From positions 62,001 through 126,000 of the forward strand of contig CAYSAD010000001.1 of the NCBI GenBank assembly GCA_964428955.1: a stretch of 64,000 nucleotides of DNA, written 5' to 3'. The stretch comes from CAYSAD01 sp964428955. Its GTDB lineage: Bacteria; Patescibacteriota; Saccharimonadia; Saccharimonadales; Saccharimonadaceae. The position numbers were made by a program, and so were the translations under genes. Below the pieces are notes generated by a model. That model was not told the DNA's origin and did not search any database. It saw nothing but the letters and a program-made list of their open reading frames with translations. Positions 8,623-16,212 of this stretch are shown piece by piece; position 1 is the first letter of the stretch; each line of letters opens with the position of its first letter.

Positions 8623-9855
8623 TTACATATACCGCGTACTGCCGAACGGAATCTTGGCGCGCATGATGTGGTCAGTCGACAAAGTATCGGCCGAGTGAAT
8701 AGCCCGCGCACCGTAGCGTTGGTTGATAGTATCAACCGCGCCAGTCATAGCCTGGTCACGAGCTAGTTCATCGCCAAACAGATTCAGCTGCGAATCGTCT
8801 GGCTGACTCAGCCCATAACAGGTAACACCAATTTCTTTGACCGTCTCTGGTGCGTGCGCAAACAACTGCCGGACTTGCTCGTAAATTGCTTGGTTACTAA
8901 AAAACGGCAAGCTGGCCATGTGGCGAGCATGCCAATAACCACGGTCGTAGCTGCGGGCATGCACCTGGACACCGCGCGCTACCAAGCCCTGAGAACGAAC
9001 CTTAGCGCCAACTTCCTCACATAAATGATGTAATCGCTGTAAAACTTCGGGGCGTGATAGTTTATATGACTCCAGTACATATTGCCGGCCGGCACTTTTT
9101 AAGGTGAAATCGCGCTTATCGACTTCCCAGCCACGCAACCGCTGGTACCACTCGTCACCACAGACGCTCTTGAACACTATCTTACGTAATGTCACCGGAT
9201 CGGCATCTAAAAACTCCAGTGGCGTGAAAATGCCAACGGCATTCAACCGCGCATGGAGATGCTGGGCTATGCCGGTCAGGTCCTCCAGTTCGAGCCCGGC
9301 GTAGACAGCCCGTAGATTGTCGGCTGAAATGACGTCGAGACCATCGGGTTTATGCAGGCCGGCGGCGGTTTTGGCTAAGAAACGGTTCGGCCCGATGCCG
9401 ACGTTGCAAATCATGGCCCGTCCGATCTCATCCCGCAGACGCTGTTTGATTTCACAACCAACGTCAACGAGATTCCGACGAGCAATCTGATGGGTCGTTT
9501 CTGAAAAATCAATCACGCCCTCGTCGATACTTTTCATCCTCACATGGGCCGAATAGTCATTCATGATCCGCATAAGCTGATGGTAGACATAGCGATACTT
9601 CGGTGGATCACTCTCCAGCCCGATCAAATCCGGACATAAAAGCTTGGCATCCTTAAGGCGCATACCAAGCTTAACGCCCATCGCTTTCGCCTCGTAACTG
9701 GCCGTTACAATCGTTGTGTGTTCGGTGCGACGATTGACGATAGCCACCGGGCGGCCGCGCAGCAGCGGCCGGGCTTGCTGCTCGACGGTGGCAAAGCAGC
9801 TGTTGAGATCGATATGCATGATAACTGGCGATACCTGGTTATAATCGCTTCTCAT
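8623..9855 (-). CDS. Y-family translesion DNA polymerase (DinB/ImuB-like)
   Basis: A 410-residue error-prone polymerase. The palm begins with IMHIDLNSCFATVEQQ (the DxDCFFA-type motif), followed by ASYEAKAMGVKLGM. The second catalytic motif is KSIDEGVIDF where Pol IV has SIDEAYLD; the acidic D-E pair is kept. Fingers and thumb follow, with GIGPNRFLAKTAA and a helix-hairpin-helix near LTGIAQHLHARLNAVG. The C-terminal part has LSQPDDSQLNLFGD, a possible sliding-clamp-binding stretch. The start overlaps the stop of the small upstream gene (ATGA), so the two are co-translated. Confidence 0.88.
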   Translation of the reverse strand: MRSDYNQVSPVIMHIDLNSCFATVEQQARPLLRGRPVAIVNRRTEHTTIVTASYEAKAMGVKLGMRLKDAKLLCPDLIGLESDPPKYRYVYHQLMRIMNDYSAHVRMKSIDEGVIDFSETTHQIARRNLVDVGCEIKQRLRDEIGRAMICNVGIGPNRFLAKTAAGLHKPDGLDVISADNLRAVYAGLELEDLTGIAQHLHARLNAVGIFTPLEFLDADPVTLRKIVFKSVCGDEWYQRLRGWEVDKRDFTLKSAGRQYVLESYKLSRPEVLQRLHHLCEEVGAKVRSQGLVARGVQVHARSYDRGYWHARHMASLPFFSNQAIYEQVRQLFAHAPETVKEIGVTCYGLSQPDDSQLNLFGDELARDQAMTGAVDTINQRYGARAIHSADTLSTDHIMRAKIPFGSTRYM

Positions 9856-10115
9856 AAGTGGTCGCCTTCGCGCGTCAAATGCCAGGTCAGCCGCTCGCTG
9901 TCGAATTCCAAGCGATAGTCCGCCTGCGAATCGGTCACATCGAATATATGCATCGTTCGCTGGCCGCTCGTCGTCGGGTGGCGCAAACCTATCTCGTTAA
10001 TTATGATTTCACGCCCATTAGTGCGTCGAAATTTTATCGGTTTACAGGGATTTAGGCCGATGCCGAACGTTGCTACTACGTCAACCCGTTCGTTCAAAAA
10101 AAGTTCATCATCCAT
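9852..10115 (-). CDS. Small protein coupled to the Y-family polymerase
   Basis: An 87-residue soluble protein with alternating charged and hydrophobic beta-strand-like segments (RVDVVATFGIG, REIIINEIGL, YRLEFDSERLTWHLT). It has no recognised motif. It starts at an ATG preceded by AGGAAG and overlaps the polymerase start by four bases. That suggests an accessory subunit or regulator of the polymerase, which is inference from gene order. I see no clear LexA-type box in the 170 bases upstream. Confidence 0.7.
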   Translation of the reverse strand: MDDELFLNERVDVVATFGIGLNPCKPIKFRRTNGREIIINEIGLRHPTTSGQRTMHIFDVTDSQADYRLEFDSERLTWHLTREGDHL

Positions 10116-10287
10116 TGGTAGTCTTCCTCTTGTTTAGTTAAAGAGAAACGATTCGTAGATTGTATTGCCCGTTCACGTGCCCGTTTCTAGCAGATGCCCG
10201 CAGACAATCGATGACTCATTCCAGAGGGACGCTTGACCGAAACAGCCGGTGTGTATCGTGGCGAGATTGTACCCTTAGTATAGCAAA

Positions 10288-11319
10288 TTATTTACCAATG
10301 GAAGAGTTGAGATTGGAAATTGGGCTGTAGTTATATACCGCTACTGTTTGCTTATAGCAAACATCACCGGCCGCGTGCGGTTTAGTCGTTAGGTCACTCG
10401 TGTAGCTGCTCACTGCGGTACCCTGCAGTTCCACGCCGCCGTCACCGTAATTATCGTAGCCGCCGCCGTAGTAGTCACCGCGTGCACTATTCTCGTGTTT
10501 GTAGGTAACGCACAATTGGTAATAGTAGTTCTTGTTAGTTGAGTATGAGCTATAATTCGGAACTTCGCTGATAGCTGGGTTCTCTTTCTGGTAGCGTACT
10601 TTACCACTATCAATCAAAGTTTGCACATCGCTCGACTGTGATGATAAGTCAGTGAGACTACCAGGCAGTTGGTTGTGTTGTCTCGTATAGCTTTGAATCG
10701 AGTAGGTAAGATTCGACAAGTTATCTTCAACCATCTTATCGTCGCGGCCTATAATGGCGCTTACCAGCGGCCCAAAAATACCGAAGCCGATCAGTACGAC
10801 CGCCAGTACTAGCATCGTCAAGCCGTAGATTAGTGACATACGGCTAGTTTTGAACGGATACAAAACCCGTAACAATAACAAACCGTATAGAACGGCGGCG
10901 GCAAATGTCGTAATCAGACCGACGGTTTTCTCGGCGCTCGTGGTATCGACTAACATGTTCAAACCAATGAAAACGGCACCGATAAGAGTACCGATAGCAA
11001 TTAGCGCGTAGAGTACGGAGTGCAGTACCATCACCACTGTCGCCGCACCAGCTTTTTTCAACGGTTCATGGCGACGATAAAAGAAATCGGTCAGGTAAGC
11101 CACCGGCAACAATACGATGTTGGCTGCCAATGCGTATGGCAACGAGGCTGCGTCAGTCGACGAGCCCTTGTCGACCATGAAGAACATTAGTACTACCGTA
11201 AACAGCCAAATAAAGGCGATGATGAACCAGCCCCAAAAGGCATAACTGAGCCATTGCAAAACCACCACACCAGCCGACGAACGGGTGGCAGTAGGGCGCT
11301 TATCATTGTTCTCGTGCAT
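10288..11319 (-). CDS. Polytopic membrane protein with pilin-like ectodomain
   Basis: A 343-residue protein with about six membrane segments between residues 20 and 190, in the style of DUF5671-type proteins. A C-terminal extracytoplasmic part follows. Around residues 195-225 the pattern DNLSNLTYSIQSYTRQHNQL resembles the start of a pseudopilin globular domain (helix then PGSLTDL). After this comes a Tyr/Gly-rich stretch (GDYYGGGYDNYGDGG) and two Cys that could form a disulfide. The Shine-Dalgarno is AGGAGATATT. Its function is unknown. No neighbour suggests a pathway. Confidence 0.75.
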   Translation of the reverse strand: MHENNDKRPTATRSSAGVVVLQWLSYAFWGWFIIAFIWLFTVVLMFFMVDKGSSTDAASLPYALAANIVLLPVAYLTDFFYRRHEPLKKAGAATVVMVLHSVLYALIAIGTLIGAVFIGLNMLVDTTSAEKTVGLITTFAAAVLYGLLLLRVLYPFKTSRMSLIYGLTMLVLAVVLIGFGIFGPLVSAIIGRDDKMVEDNLSNLTYSIQSYTRQHNQLPGSLTDLSSQSSDVQTLIDSGKVRYQKENPAISEVPNYSSYSTNKNYYYQLCVTYKHENSARGDYYGGGYDNYGDGGVELQGTAVSSYTSDLTTKPHAAGDVCYKQTVAVYNYSPISNLNSSIGK

Positions 11320-11530
11320 AACACAATATCTCCTACTAACATCGATTGTATGAAGTCAGTATACCATTAGCATGTTCATAGATACGAAAAAGTATTACTA
11401 CACACGCTGTAACACGTGTCAAAAGTCATTTCCTCTCATGACACGAGCTGACCACCACACAGTCCATCTCGCAATACCCGAATCCTGCAACAGGGGTCGT
11501 TATACTGGAAATTGAGCCTAGCTACAAACA

Positions 11531-11556
11531 AAAATCACCCACAACTGGGGTGATGA
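11531..11556 (-). terminator. Rho-independent terminator after tRNA-Met
   Basis: A seven-base-pair stem (ATCACCC/GGGTGAT) followed on the minus strand by a T-rich run, 15 bp beyond the tRNA 3' end. Confidence 0.8.
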
Positions 11557-11570
11557 TTGAAATTTCAACT

Positions 11571-11647
11571 TGGTAGCAGCGACTGGAATTGAACCAGTGA
11601 CCTTAGGCTTATGAGTCCTACGCTCTAACCAACTGAGCTACGCTGCC
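11571..11647 (-). tRNA. tRNA-Met(CAU), elongator type
   Basis: A 77-nt cloverleaf with an encoded CCA. The anticodon loop is CTCATAA (CAU). The D-arm GCTC-AGTTGGTTA-GAGC and the variable/T-arm start GGTCAC-GGTTC match bacterial elongator tRNA-Met rather than the initiator or Ile2. The acceptor stem has a G1-U72 wobble, and the last anticodon-stem pair is A-G, which is a mild oddity. A TTGACA/TATTTG pair at 11755-11728 on the same strand could be its promoter. Confidence 0.92.
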
Positions 11648-11727
11648 ACATCGGAACGCACTCCAGGTTTTCGCATCAAAACAAGTTTTAACACTAACAC
11701 CTTTGATCGTTCCTTCTTTCGGTTTAA

Positions 11728-11755
11728 CAAATAGTCTTCGGACTTGGTTTGTCAA
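11728..11755 (-). promoter_or_regulatory. Possible promoter of tRNA-Met
   Basis: Minus-strand TTGACA at 11755-11750 and TATTTG at 11733-11728, 16 bp apart, about 80 bp upstream of the tRNA. The -10 is weak. Confidence 0.35.
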
Positions 11756-11823
11756 ATTGGACTGCCGCCTTGAGGCGACAAGTTCATGAACAAGTGTAGC
11801 AAATCGGCCGCTGTTTTTCCAGA

Positions 11824-11976
11824 TTAGACAAGCTCAAGGTCGACATCGTCAAGAGCGTCGTGTCGGCTCATCACGAAACTGGCTAGCTCTTCCTGGCTAC
11901 GTTGGCGATCCCATGATGCCAGACTTAGGATATCAGTTAAGTTGACCGGCTCTACGTCACCAGTTTGTTTTTCCAT
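11824..11976 (-). CDS. Possible 50-residue acidic protein
   Basis: An open frame of 50 codons starting MEKQTGDVEPVNLTDILSLA and ending DALDDVDLELV, in an 800-bp region otherwise holding only a tRNA. Composition is acidic and amphipathic with no membrane segment. The Shine-Dalgarno is weak (AGAAAG). No family is recognised. It diverges from the membrane protein gene at 12122. The rest of 11320-12121 shows only the tRNA, its terminator and a small hairpin near 11762-11785. Confidence 0.45.
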   Translation of the reverse strand: MEKQTGDVEPVNLTDILSLASWDRQRSQEELASFVMSRHDALDDVDLELV

Positions 11977-12084
11977 ATGGTTTGCTTTCTATTTATGTTT
12001 AGTTTGTTATGTACTTATTTAAGCATAAAAGTTTTAAAAAAGCAATAGTAAAATCATAAATCCGTGGTAATTTCGCAGTGCTTA

Positions 12085-12093
12085 TGCTATAAA
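12085..12093 (+). promoter_or_regulatory. Extended -10 of the membrane protein/ATP-cone/flavoprotein operon
   Basis: TGC-TATAAA followed by a leader of about 25 bases with GAAGGTAGG before the ATG at 12122. A -35 hexamer is not clear. Confidence 0.5.
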
Positions 12094-12121
12094 TAACAGT
12101 GAAGGTAGGCAAAAAATAAAC

Positions 12122-12847
12122 ATGGACACGCTTCACGCATTTATCATTATCGTCGCCTGTGGACTCATCCACGCCAGCTTCCAGCTCAGCATTAGCGTAC
12201 TGACATTACTTAGTGGCCATGCCATCGGAGCACGTGCCAGTCATGCTCGCGTACTTCGCCTGAGTGGTAGCTTCGTAGCAGGTGTAGCCGTCGCGACGAC
12301 ACTTATTACCTCGACCAGTGCACTAGTGCTGCTGTCGCTGTTCGGTTCATCCACTGTTCCACTTTTGGCCTGGACCACAGCTTGCGGTCTTATGATTGGG
12401 CTGGGAGTTTCCATCTGGAGTTTTTACTATCGCCGCGAAACTGGTACAAGCTTATGGCTGCCGCGAAGCATCGCTGGCTATCTGACACAGCGCTCCAAAG
12501 CCACCAAACACAGCGGGGAAGCCTTCGGTTTAGGCCTCACTAGTGTTTTTAGTGAATTACTCTTTATCATCGTCCCAACCATCGTGGCGTCGCTGACGCT
12601 CATTCAACTTTCACCCACTCTGCAGCTCACTGGCGTGTTGACCTATACTGCCATCTCCCTGTCGTCATTGTTTATCGTCGCTAGCCTCATTGGAGCGGGT
12701 CATAAACTCAGCACTATCCAAAAATGGCGTGAAACCAATAAATCGTTCCTGCAATTCGTCGGCGGTGCCGGACTACTGATACTAGGATTCTACATCTATG
12801 TCGAAAACGTGACGGCCGCATTCGCCTATTCTGGAGGAATCTACTAA
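12122..12847 (+). CDS. Six-helix membrane protein, CcdA/LysE-like topology
   Basis: A 241-residue protein with about six transmembrane segments in two sets of three separated by a cytoplasmic loop (RRETGTSLWLPR...RSKATKHSGE). The spacing is like the CcdA/DsbD and LysE/CadD superfamilies, but no membrane cysteines or other catalytic residues are visible. It is the first gene of a three-gene operon with an ATP-cone protein and a flavoprotein. A transport or membrane redox-partner role is possible but not shown. Confidence 0.7.
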   Translation: MDTLHAFIIIVACGLIHASFQLSISVLTLLSGHAIGARASHARVLRLSGSFVAGVAVATTLITSTSALVLLSLFGSSTVPLLAWTTACGLMIGLGVSIWSFYYRRETGTSLWLPRSIAGYLTQRSKATKHSGEAFGLGLTSVFSELLFIIVPTIVASLTLIQLSPTLQLTGVLTYTAISLSSLFIVASLIGAGHKLSTIQKWRETNKSFLQFVGGAGLLILGFYIYVENVTAAFAYSGGIY

Positions 12848-12848
12848 T

Positions 12849-13130
12849 ATGCCCGCCGTTGACATCATCAAGCACAGCGGGCAACGACCTAGCGAATCGT
12901 TCGATCAAGCTAAGTTGCATCAGAGTGTGCTGGCCGCCTGTCTGAGTGTGCGAACACCGGAAGGTGAAGCTGAACATATCGCCAAGCATGTCAGCCGAGC
13001 CGTCGGTCAATGGTGTCAGCAAAAACCGGAGGTCACCTCGCACGATATCCGCCGCGTAGCCGCCGACGCCCTGAACGCCTTTCACCCCGAAGCGTCTTAC
13101 TTATATAAACAACACCGGGTAATCATCTAA
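12849..13130 (+). CDS. Stand-alone ATP-cone domain protein
   Basis: 93 residues that consist almost entirely of an ATP-cone, the nucleotide-sensing module found at the N-terminus of ribonucleotide reductases and in NrdR. The pattern is IIKHSGQRPSESFDQAKLHQ, then a helix pair, then TSHDIRRVAADAL and the ending YLYKQHR. No zinc ribbon (as in NrdR) and no reductase domain are attached. It starts one base after the stop of the membrane protein and is followed by the flavoprotein, so it may confer ATP/dATP-dependent control on that system. This is inference. Confidence 0.8.
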   Translation: MPAVDIIKHSGQRPSESFDQAKLHQSVLAACLSVRTPEGEAEHIAKHVSRAVGQWCQQKPEVTSHDIRRVAADALNAFHPEASYLYKQHRVII

Positions 13131-13142
13131 GGAGCCGTCGGT

Positions 13143-14516
13143 ATGCCGAAAAAAACTCATTTCGATTATGACCTCATTATTATCGGTAGCGGGGCCGGTG
13201 GCAGTGCCGCGGCGACCATCGCTGCCAGAAACGGCAAGAAGGTAGCTATTATCGAAGCCGATACGTTTGGTGGCGATTCACCGAACTGGAGTGACGTCCC
13301 TACTAAAGCCCTGTTGCATGCCGCCCAAATTTATGACGAAGCCAAACATGCTGCTCGTTTTGGCCTCCGCTCCAGTACGCTCGGTTATAACTACCCCAGC
13401 CTGCGTACCTGGAAAGAATTGGCTGTCAAACGCACTGGTGCGGCCGGCAATCGCAAATATTACGAAGACCAAGGCATTACCACCTTCCATGGCGTGGCCC
13501 ATTTCCTAAGTCCCAACGAAATCAGTGTCAACCGCCGTCACCTCTCAGCCCGTCATTTCCTGGTTGCTACCGGCTCACATTGGGTCGCGCCAAATATCCA
13601 AGGCTTGAAACACATCGACTATCTGACACCGCGGACTATCCTTGAAGCTATCCGGCCACCAAAAAGTCTCTACATTATCGGCGCAGGTACGATTGGCGTA
13701 GAGATTGCTCAGCTGATGGCAACATTCGGTACGAAAGTTTATTTGGCTGAGATTGCCGGCCGCATCTTACCTCGAGAAGACGAAGAGGTCGGCCTGTTAC
13801 TGGAGCGGCTCTTGAAGGAGCAAAAAGGTGTTACGAGTCTGACACAAACGCGAACACTGGCAATCGTAAAAGACGGCCCAAGTAAACGAGTCAGCTTTAC
13901 GCGCGGTGGTATCGAACGTTCGGTGCGTGTTGACGAAATCCTGGTCGCGACAGGTCGCCAACCGACCGTCGACATCGGTCTGGAAAATGCGACGGTCACC
14001 TACTCGCCTAAAGGTATCGAGGTTAACGATTATCTACAGACTAGCGCCCGTCACATCTTCGCTGCTGGTGACGTGCTCGGCCATGATTCCCACACCCACA
14101 CAGCTTTTTTGGAAAGTCGCACCGTCGCACAAAATCTAAAAGGTAAAACAAAAATCAAACCCGACTATACTGCCACGCCGCGTCTCAGCTTTACCTATCC
14201 GAGTATTGCGTCGGTGGGTTTGTCTGAAGATGACTGCATTAAGCGCGATCTTGCCATCAACAAAGCGCTCGTCCCGCTGAATATGATTGCCCGCAGCAAC
14301 ACCAGTGATTTCCGCGACGGCTTTTGTAAACTTATCACTGATAAAAGAGGTGTCATTCTCGGTGGCACGATCGTCGCACCACACGCTGGCGAAATGATTC
14401 ACGAAATAGCTCTGGCGGTCAAATACAGCATGAGCGCCACTCAGCTGGCTGCCACGCCACACGCTTTCTTAAGTTGGAGTGAAGTAGTTAAGCTGGCAGC
14501 GAGTAAATTAGCGTAG
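13143..14516 (+). CDS. Dihydrolipoamide dehydrogenase-family flavoprotein without redox cysteines
   Basis: A 457-residue two-dinucleotide-binding flavoprotein. It shows FAD site GSGAGG (15-20), NAD(P) site GAGTIG (about 179-184), second FAD motif IFAAGDV, and the C-terminal dimerisation domain. In the active family the sequence near residue 46 reads GGxCxNxGCVPTK. Here it is GGDSPNWSDVPTK (43-55), so both cysteines are lost (Ser46, Asp51). In the C-terminal HxHPTxSE motif the catalytic His is replaced (PHAFLSWSE). It cannot do disulfide chemistry of the family type. It may act as an NAD(P)H oxidase, a quinone or metal reductase, or a binding protein. Shine-Dalgarno AAGGAG. It ends the operon. 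Confidence 0.88.
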   Translation: MPKKTHFDYDLIIIGSGAGGSAAATIAARNGKKVAIIEADTFGGDSPNWSDVPTKALLHAAQIYDEAKHAARFGLRSSTLGYNYPSLRTWKELAVKRTGAAGNRKYYEDQGITTFHGVAHFLSPNEISVNRRHLSARHFLVATGSHWVAPNIQGLKHIDYLTPRTILEAIRPPKSLYIIGAGTIGVEIAQLMATFGTKVYLAEIAGRILPREDEEVGLLLERLLKEQKGVTSLTQTRTLAIVKDGPSKRVSFTRGGIERSVRVDEILVATGRQPTVDIGLENATVTYSPKGIEVNDYLQTSARHIFAAGDVLGHDSHTHTAFLESRTVAQNLKGKTKIKPDYTATPRLSFTYPSIASVGLSEDDCIKRDLAINKALVPLNMIARSNTSDFRDGFCKLITDKRGVILGGTIVAPHAGEMIHEIALAVKYSMSATQLAATPHAFLSWSEVVKLAASKLA

Positions 14517-14542
14517 AGCTTTGAAATCGCAGGTTGGATCTA

Positions 14543-14681
14543 GGGGTAGGATTATCGCTCGTTTTGCTCGCTCCTCCGCTCATTCATGAAAAAATGTAAA
14601 CACTTTTTCATTTCATTCGCTACGCGACCCAACGACTACGCCGAGCTGAAGCTCGGCTGTCGTAGAACTAAATCCTACCCT
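14543..14681. repeat. Palindromic element with tRNA T-arm-like ends
   Basis: About 140 bp between the flavoprotein gene and tRNA-fMet. The ends are inverted copies (GGGTAGGATT at 14544-14553 and AATCCTACCC at 14671-14680). Inside are an ATGAAAAA/TTTTTCAT hairpin and CCGAGC-TGAA-GCTCGG. On the plus strand the right end resembles the T-arm and 3' end of the neighbouring tRNA-fMet (GTCGTAG...AAATCCTACCC). It may be a REP/MITE-like or tRNA-derived palindromic unit. It carries no gene. Confidence 0.55.
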
Positions 14682-14694
14682 CAGAAAGCCAAAG

Positions 14695-14727
14695 AAAAAA
14701 CTCCGAGCAAATGCTCAGAGTTTTTTC
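14695..14727. terminator. Bidirectional terminator
   Basis: Stem AAAACTCCGAGCA/TGCTCAGAGTTTT with A and T runs on both sides. It lies directly after tRNA-fMet on the minus strand and could also end the flavoprotein operon on the plus strand. Confidence 0.85.
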
Positions 14728-14728
14728 T

Positions 14729-14806
14729 TGGTTGCGGGGGTAGGATTTGAACCTACGACCTTGTGGTTATGAGCCACACGAGCTGACCAGACTGCTCCAC
14801 CCCGCG
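14729..14806 (-). tRNA. Initiator tRNA-fMet(CAU)
   Basis: A 78-nt cloverleaf with an encoded CCA. It begins CGCGGGGTGGAGCAG and shows the initiator hallmarks: an unpaired C1-A72, a purine-rich D-stem pair, and a GC-rich anticodon stem around CTCATAA. The T-arm GGTTCAAATCC matches bacterial initiator tRNAs closely. Confidence 0.96.
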
Positions 14807-14837
14807 ATACATTGACTAGATTAACAGAGAAGCGGAA

Positions 14838-15281
14838 CTATTGCAAGCTCCTGGAGTTGCCACCAAATATGAAATTCGTCCACTGTTCGAAGTTACTCGG
14901 CTTAATAGAGCGTACCGGCTGGGCAGCATCGGCTTTTTGATCAGATACTGTGGCGACTTTGGAATTCGGTGGTAAAATCAATACTTTCTCTCCAGGACTG
15001 GCCAGTCCCAAACGATCGCGCACGGCCAGCTCCTGATACTCGGCACTTTTGTAGTAACGCTGTTCGTACGTCAGATTTTGTGCCTCAAGTTCCAGCAGTT
15101 TTTCTTCACGTTTCTTGCTATCGACTTGCTTCTGCAAGTCATAGTTGCGCTGCATGACACCGATTGAACCCCAGGCCCAACTAGCAGCGATAAAAAGCGC
15201 CACTATAATGACGGCATTATTAAGTGTCATGTAATCGTGACGGATATGATACCAGTTGCGACGGATGTTTATTTTTTTCAT
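14838..15281 (-). CDS. Septum formation initiator (FtsB/DivIC-like)
   Basis: A 147-residue bitopic protein: a basic cytoplasmic N-terminus, one transmembrane helix (about 23-41), a coiled coil (about 45-80), and the family motif near AVRDRLGLASPGEKVLIL. FtsB/DivIC proteins bridge the early and late divisome. The tail after residue 105 is low-complexity and longer than usual. It lies upstream of tRNA-fMet on the same strand. A TATAAT sits about 17 bases before the ATG. Confidence 0.85.
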   Translation of the reverse strand: MKKINIRRNWYHIRHDYMTLNNAVIIVALFIAASWAWGSIGVMQRNYDLQKQVDSKKREEKLLELEAQNLTYEQRYYKSAEYQELAVRDRLGLASPGEKVLILPPNSKVATVSDQKADAAQPVRSIKPSNFEQWTNFIFGGNSRSLQ

Positions 15282-15325
15282 GCTTGCCTGTGCTGCTTAT
15301 TATAGTCCAAACGGGGTTAATACGC

Positions 15326-15331
15326 TATAAT
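15326..15331 (+). promoter_or_regulatory. -10 box of tRNA-Ile2
   Basis: A perfect TATAAT ending 11 bases before the tRNA 5' end. The -35 is not evident. Confidence 0.65.
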
Positions 15332-15342
15332 GGCCAGAGGTC

Positions 15343-15418
15343 GGGGGCGTAGCTCAGTGGTTAGAGCAGTTGGCTCATAACTAATTGGTCGCTGGTTCAA
15401 GTCCAGCCGCCCCCACCA
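15343..15418 (+). tRNA. tRNA with CAU anticodon, probably tRNA-Ile2
   Basis: A 76-nt cloverleaf with CCA, acceptor GGGGGCG/CGCCCCC and anticodon loop CTCATAA. The D-arm CTCAGTGGTTAGAGCAG and the TTGGTCGCTGGTTCAAGTCC block are those of bacterial tRNA-Ile2(CAU), not of tRNA-Met. As the other two CAU tRNAs in the window are initiator and elongator Met, this one is the expected TilS substrate reading AUA. The assignment is by similarity of the arms. Confidence 0.9.
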
Positions 15419-15429
15419 ATGTCGTAAGA

Positions 15430-15460
15430 AAAACGCAGCTTTTAGGCTGCGTTTTATTTT
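15430..15460 (+). terminator. Terminator of tRNA-Ile2
   Basis: Stem AAACGCAGC/GCTGCGTTT followed by TATTTTT. It overlaps the stop region of the converging gene at 15454 and may serve both strands. Confidence 0.85.
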
Positions 15461-16155
15461 TCAATGTGAACATGGAGCTTTGATTTGACTGTGTCGTATA
15501 CGACACAAAAATCGTCAAGTTTAGCTATTTGCCTACGGGCGCGTAAAAACTTGCCGTATGAATGGAAATTCTCTCGAGCGAATTGCATCAATTGATGGAA
15601 AGCTGGATATTCACTCATAGCATCGACTAAACTCTCAATCTTCCCAGCATATCGCGCAGCATCTTCGTCACTGGTAAATTGGTAATCCCTGAAAGCTTCG
15701 TTCGGATATGAACCTTCTACCGAAAGGACGTTCTGTAGCGATTCAAGCTTCTCAACGAAACATTTGAACTGCAGACTGACTTCCTTCTTGTCCGAAACGT
15801 TCATGCGCTCGAACTGACCAGCTTCCAATAATTTCGCAAGATTAAAATGCTCGAACGCGGCGACAATGTCGCGATCATCGTTAGTTACATCTTTAGCAGC
15901 TTCAAACAGCGGGTCGGTTGCTTCGCCTGGTCGCACACCACCACCCAATTCATTATAGGCTTCGCTATAGTGCCTGTCTAAAGCTTGGCGTGCCATCAAA
16001 CGGGAATACATCGCTTTTCGTTGAGCCTCAAATGGCGCCGGGTACTCGTAGCGTACCGCGTTCGGATTATCATCATACTCCGGCACAGCTACAACAAGCG
16101 GTGATTTATCGTCACCGGGAAGATCGAATGGCAACATTTCTTGCGATTCACTCAT
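15454..16155 (-). CDS. Hypothetical soluble protein
   Basis: 233 residues, mostly helical and charged, no signal peptide or membrane segment, and no motif I recognise. Start ATG at 16155 is supported by an extended -10 (TGC-TATAAA) exactly six bases upstream, so it is probably leaderless. It is a single-gene unit between tRNA-Ile2 and the ABC exporter genes. Confidence 0.7.
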   Translation of the reverse strand: MSESQEMLPFDLPGDDKSPLVVAVPEYDDNPNAVRYEYPAPFEAQRKAMYSRLMARQALDRHYSEAYNELGGGVRPGEATDPLFEAAKDVTNDDRDIVAAFEHFNLAKLLEAGQFERMNVSDKKEVSLQFKCFVEKLESLQNVLSVEGSYPNEAFRDYQFTSDEDAARYAGKIESLVDAMSEYPAFHQLMQFARENFHSYGKFLRARRQIAKLDDFCVVYDTVKSKLHVHIEK

Positions 16156-16161
16156 GCTAAA

Positions 16162-16170
16162 TTTATAGCA
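16162..16170 (-). promoter_or_regulatory. Extended -10, leaderless
   Basis: Minus strand TGC-TATAAA, then TTTAGC and the ATG at 16155. Confidence 0.6.
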
Positions 16171-16212
16171 TAAGTATCTTAAAAAGTCAACCCTCTTACC
16201 CTCTAGTTGTGC

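Noticed and set aside
13143..14516. Functional dihydrolipoamide dehydrogenase or mercuric reductase
   Set aside because: Both active-site cysteines and the catalytic histidine are replaced, and no lipoyl enzyme or mer gene is nearby.
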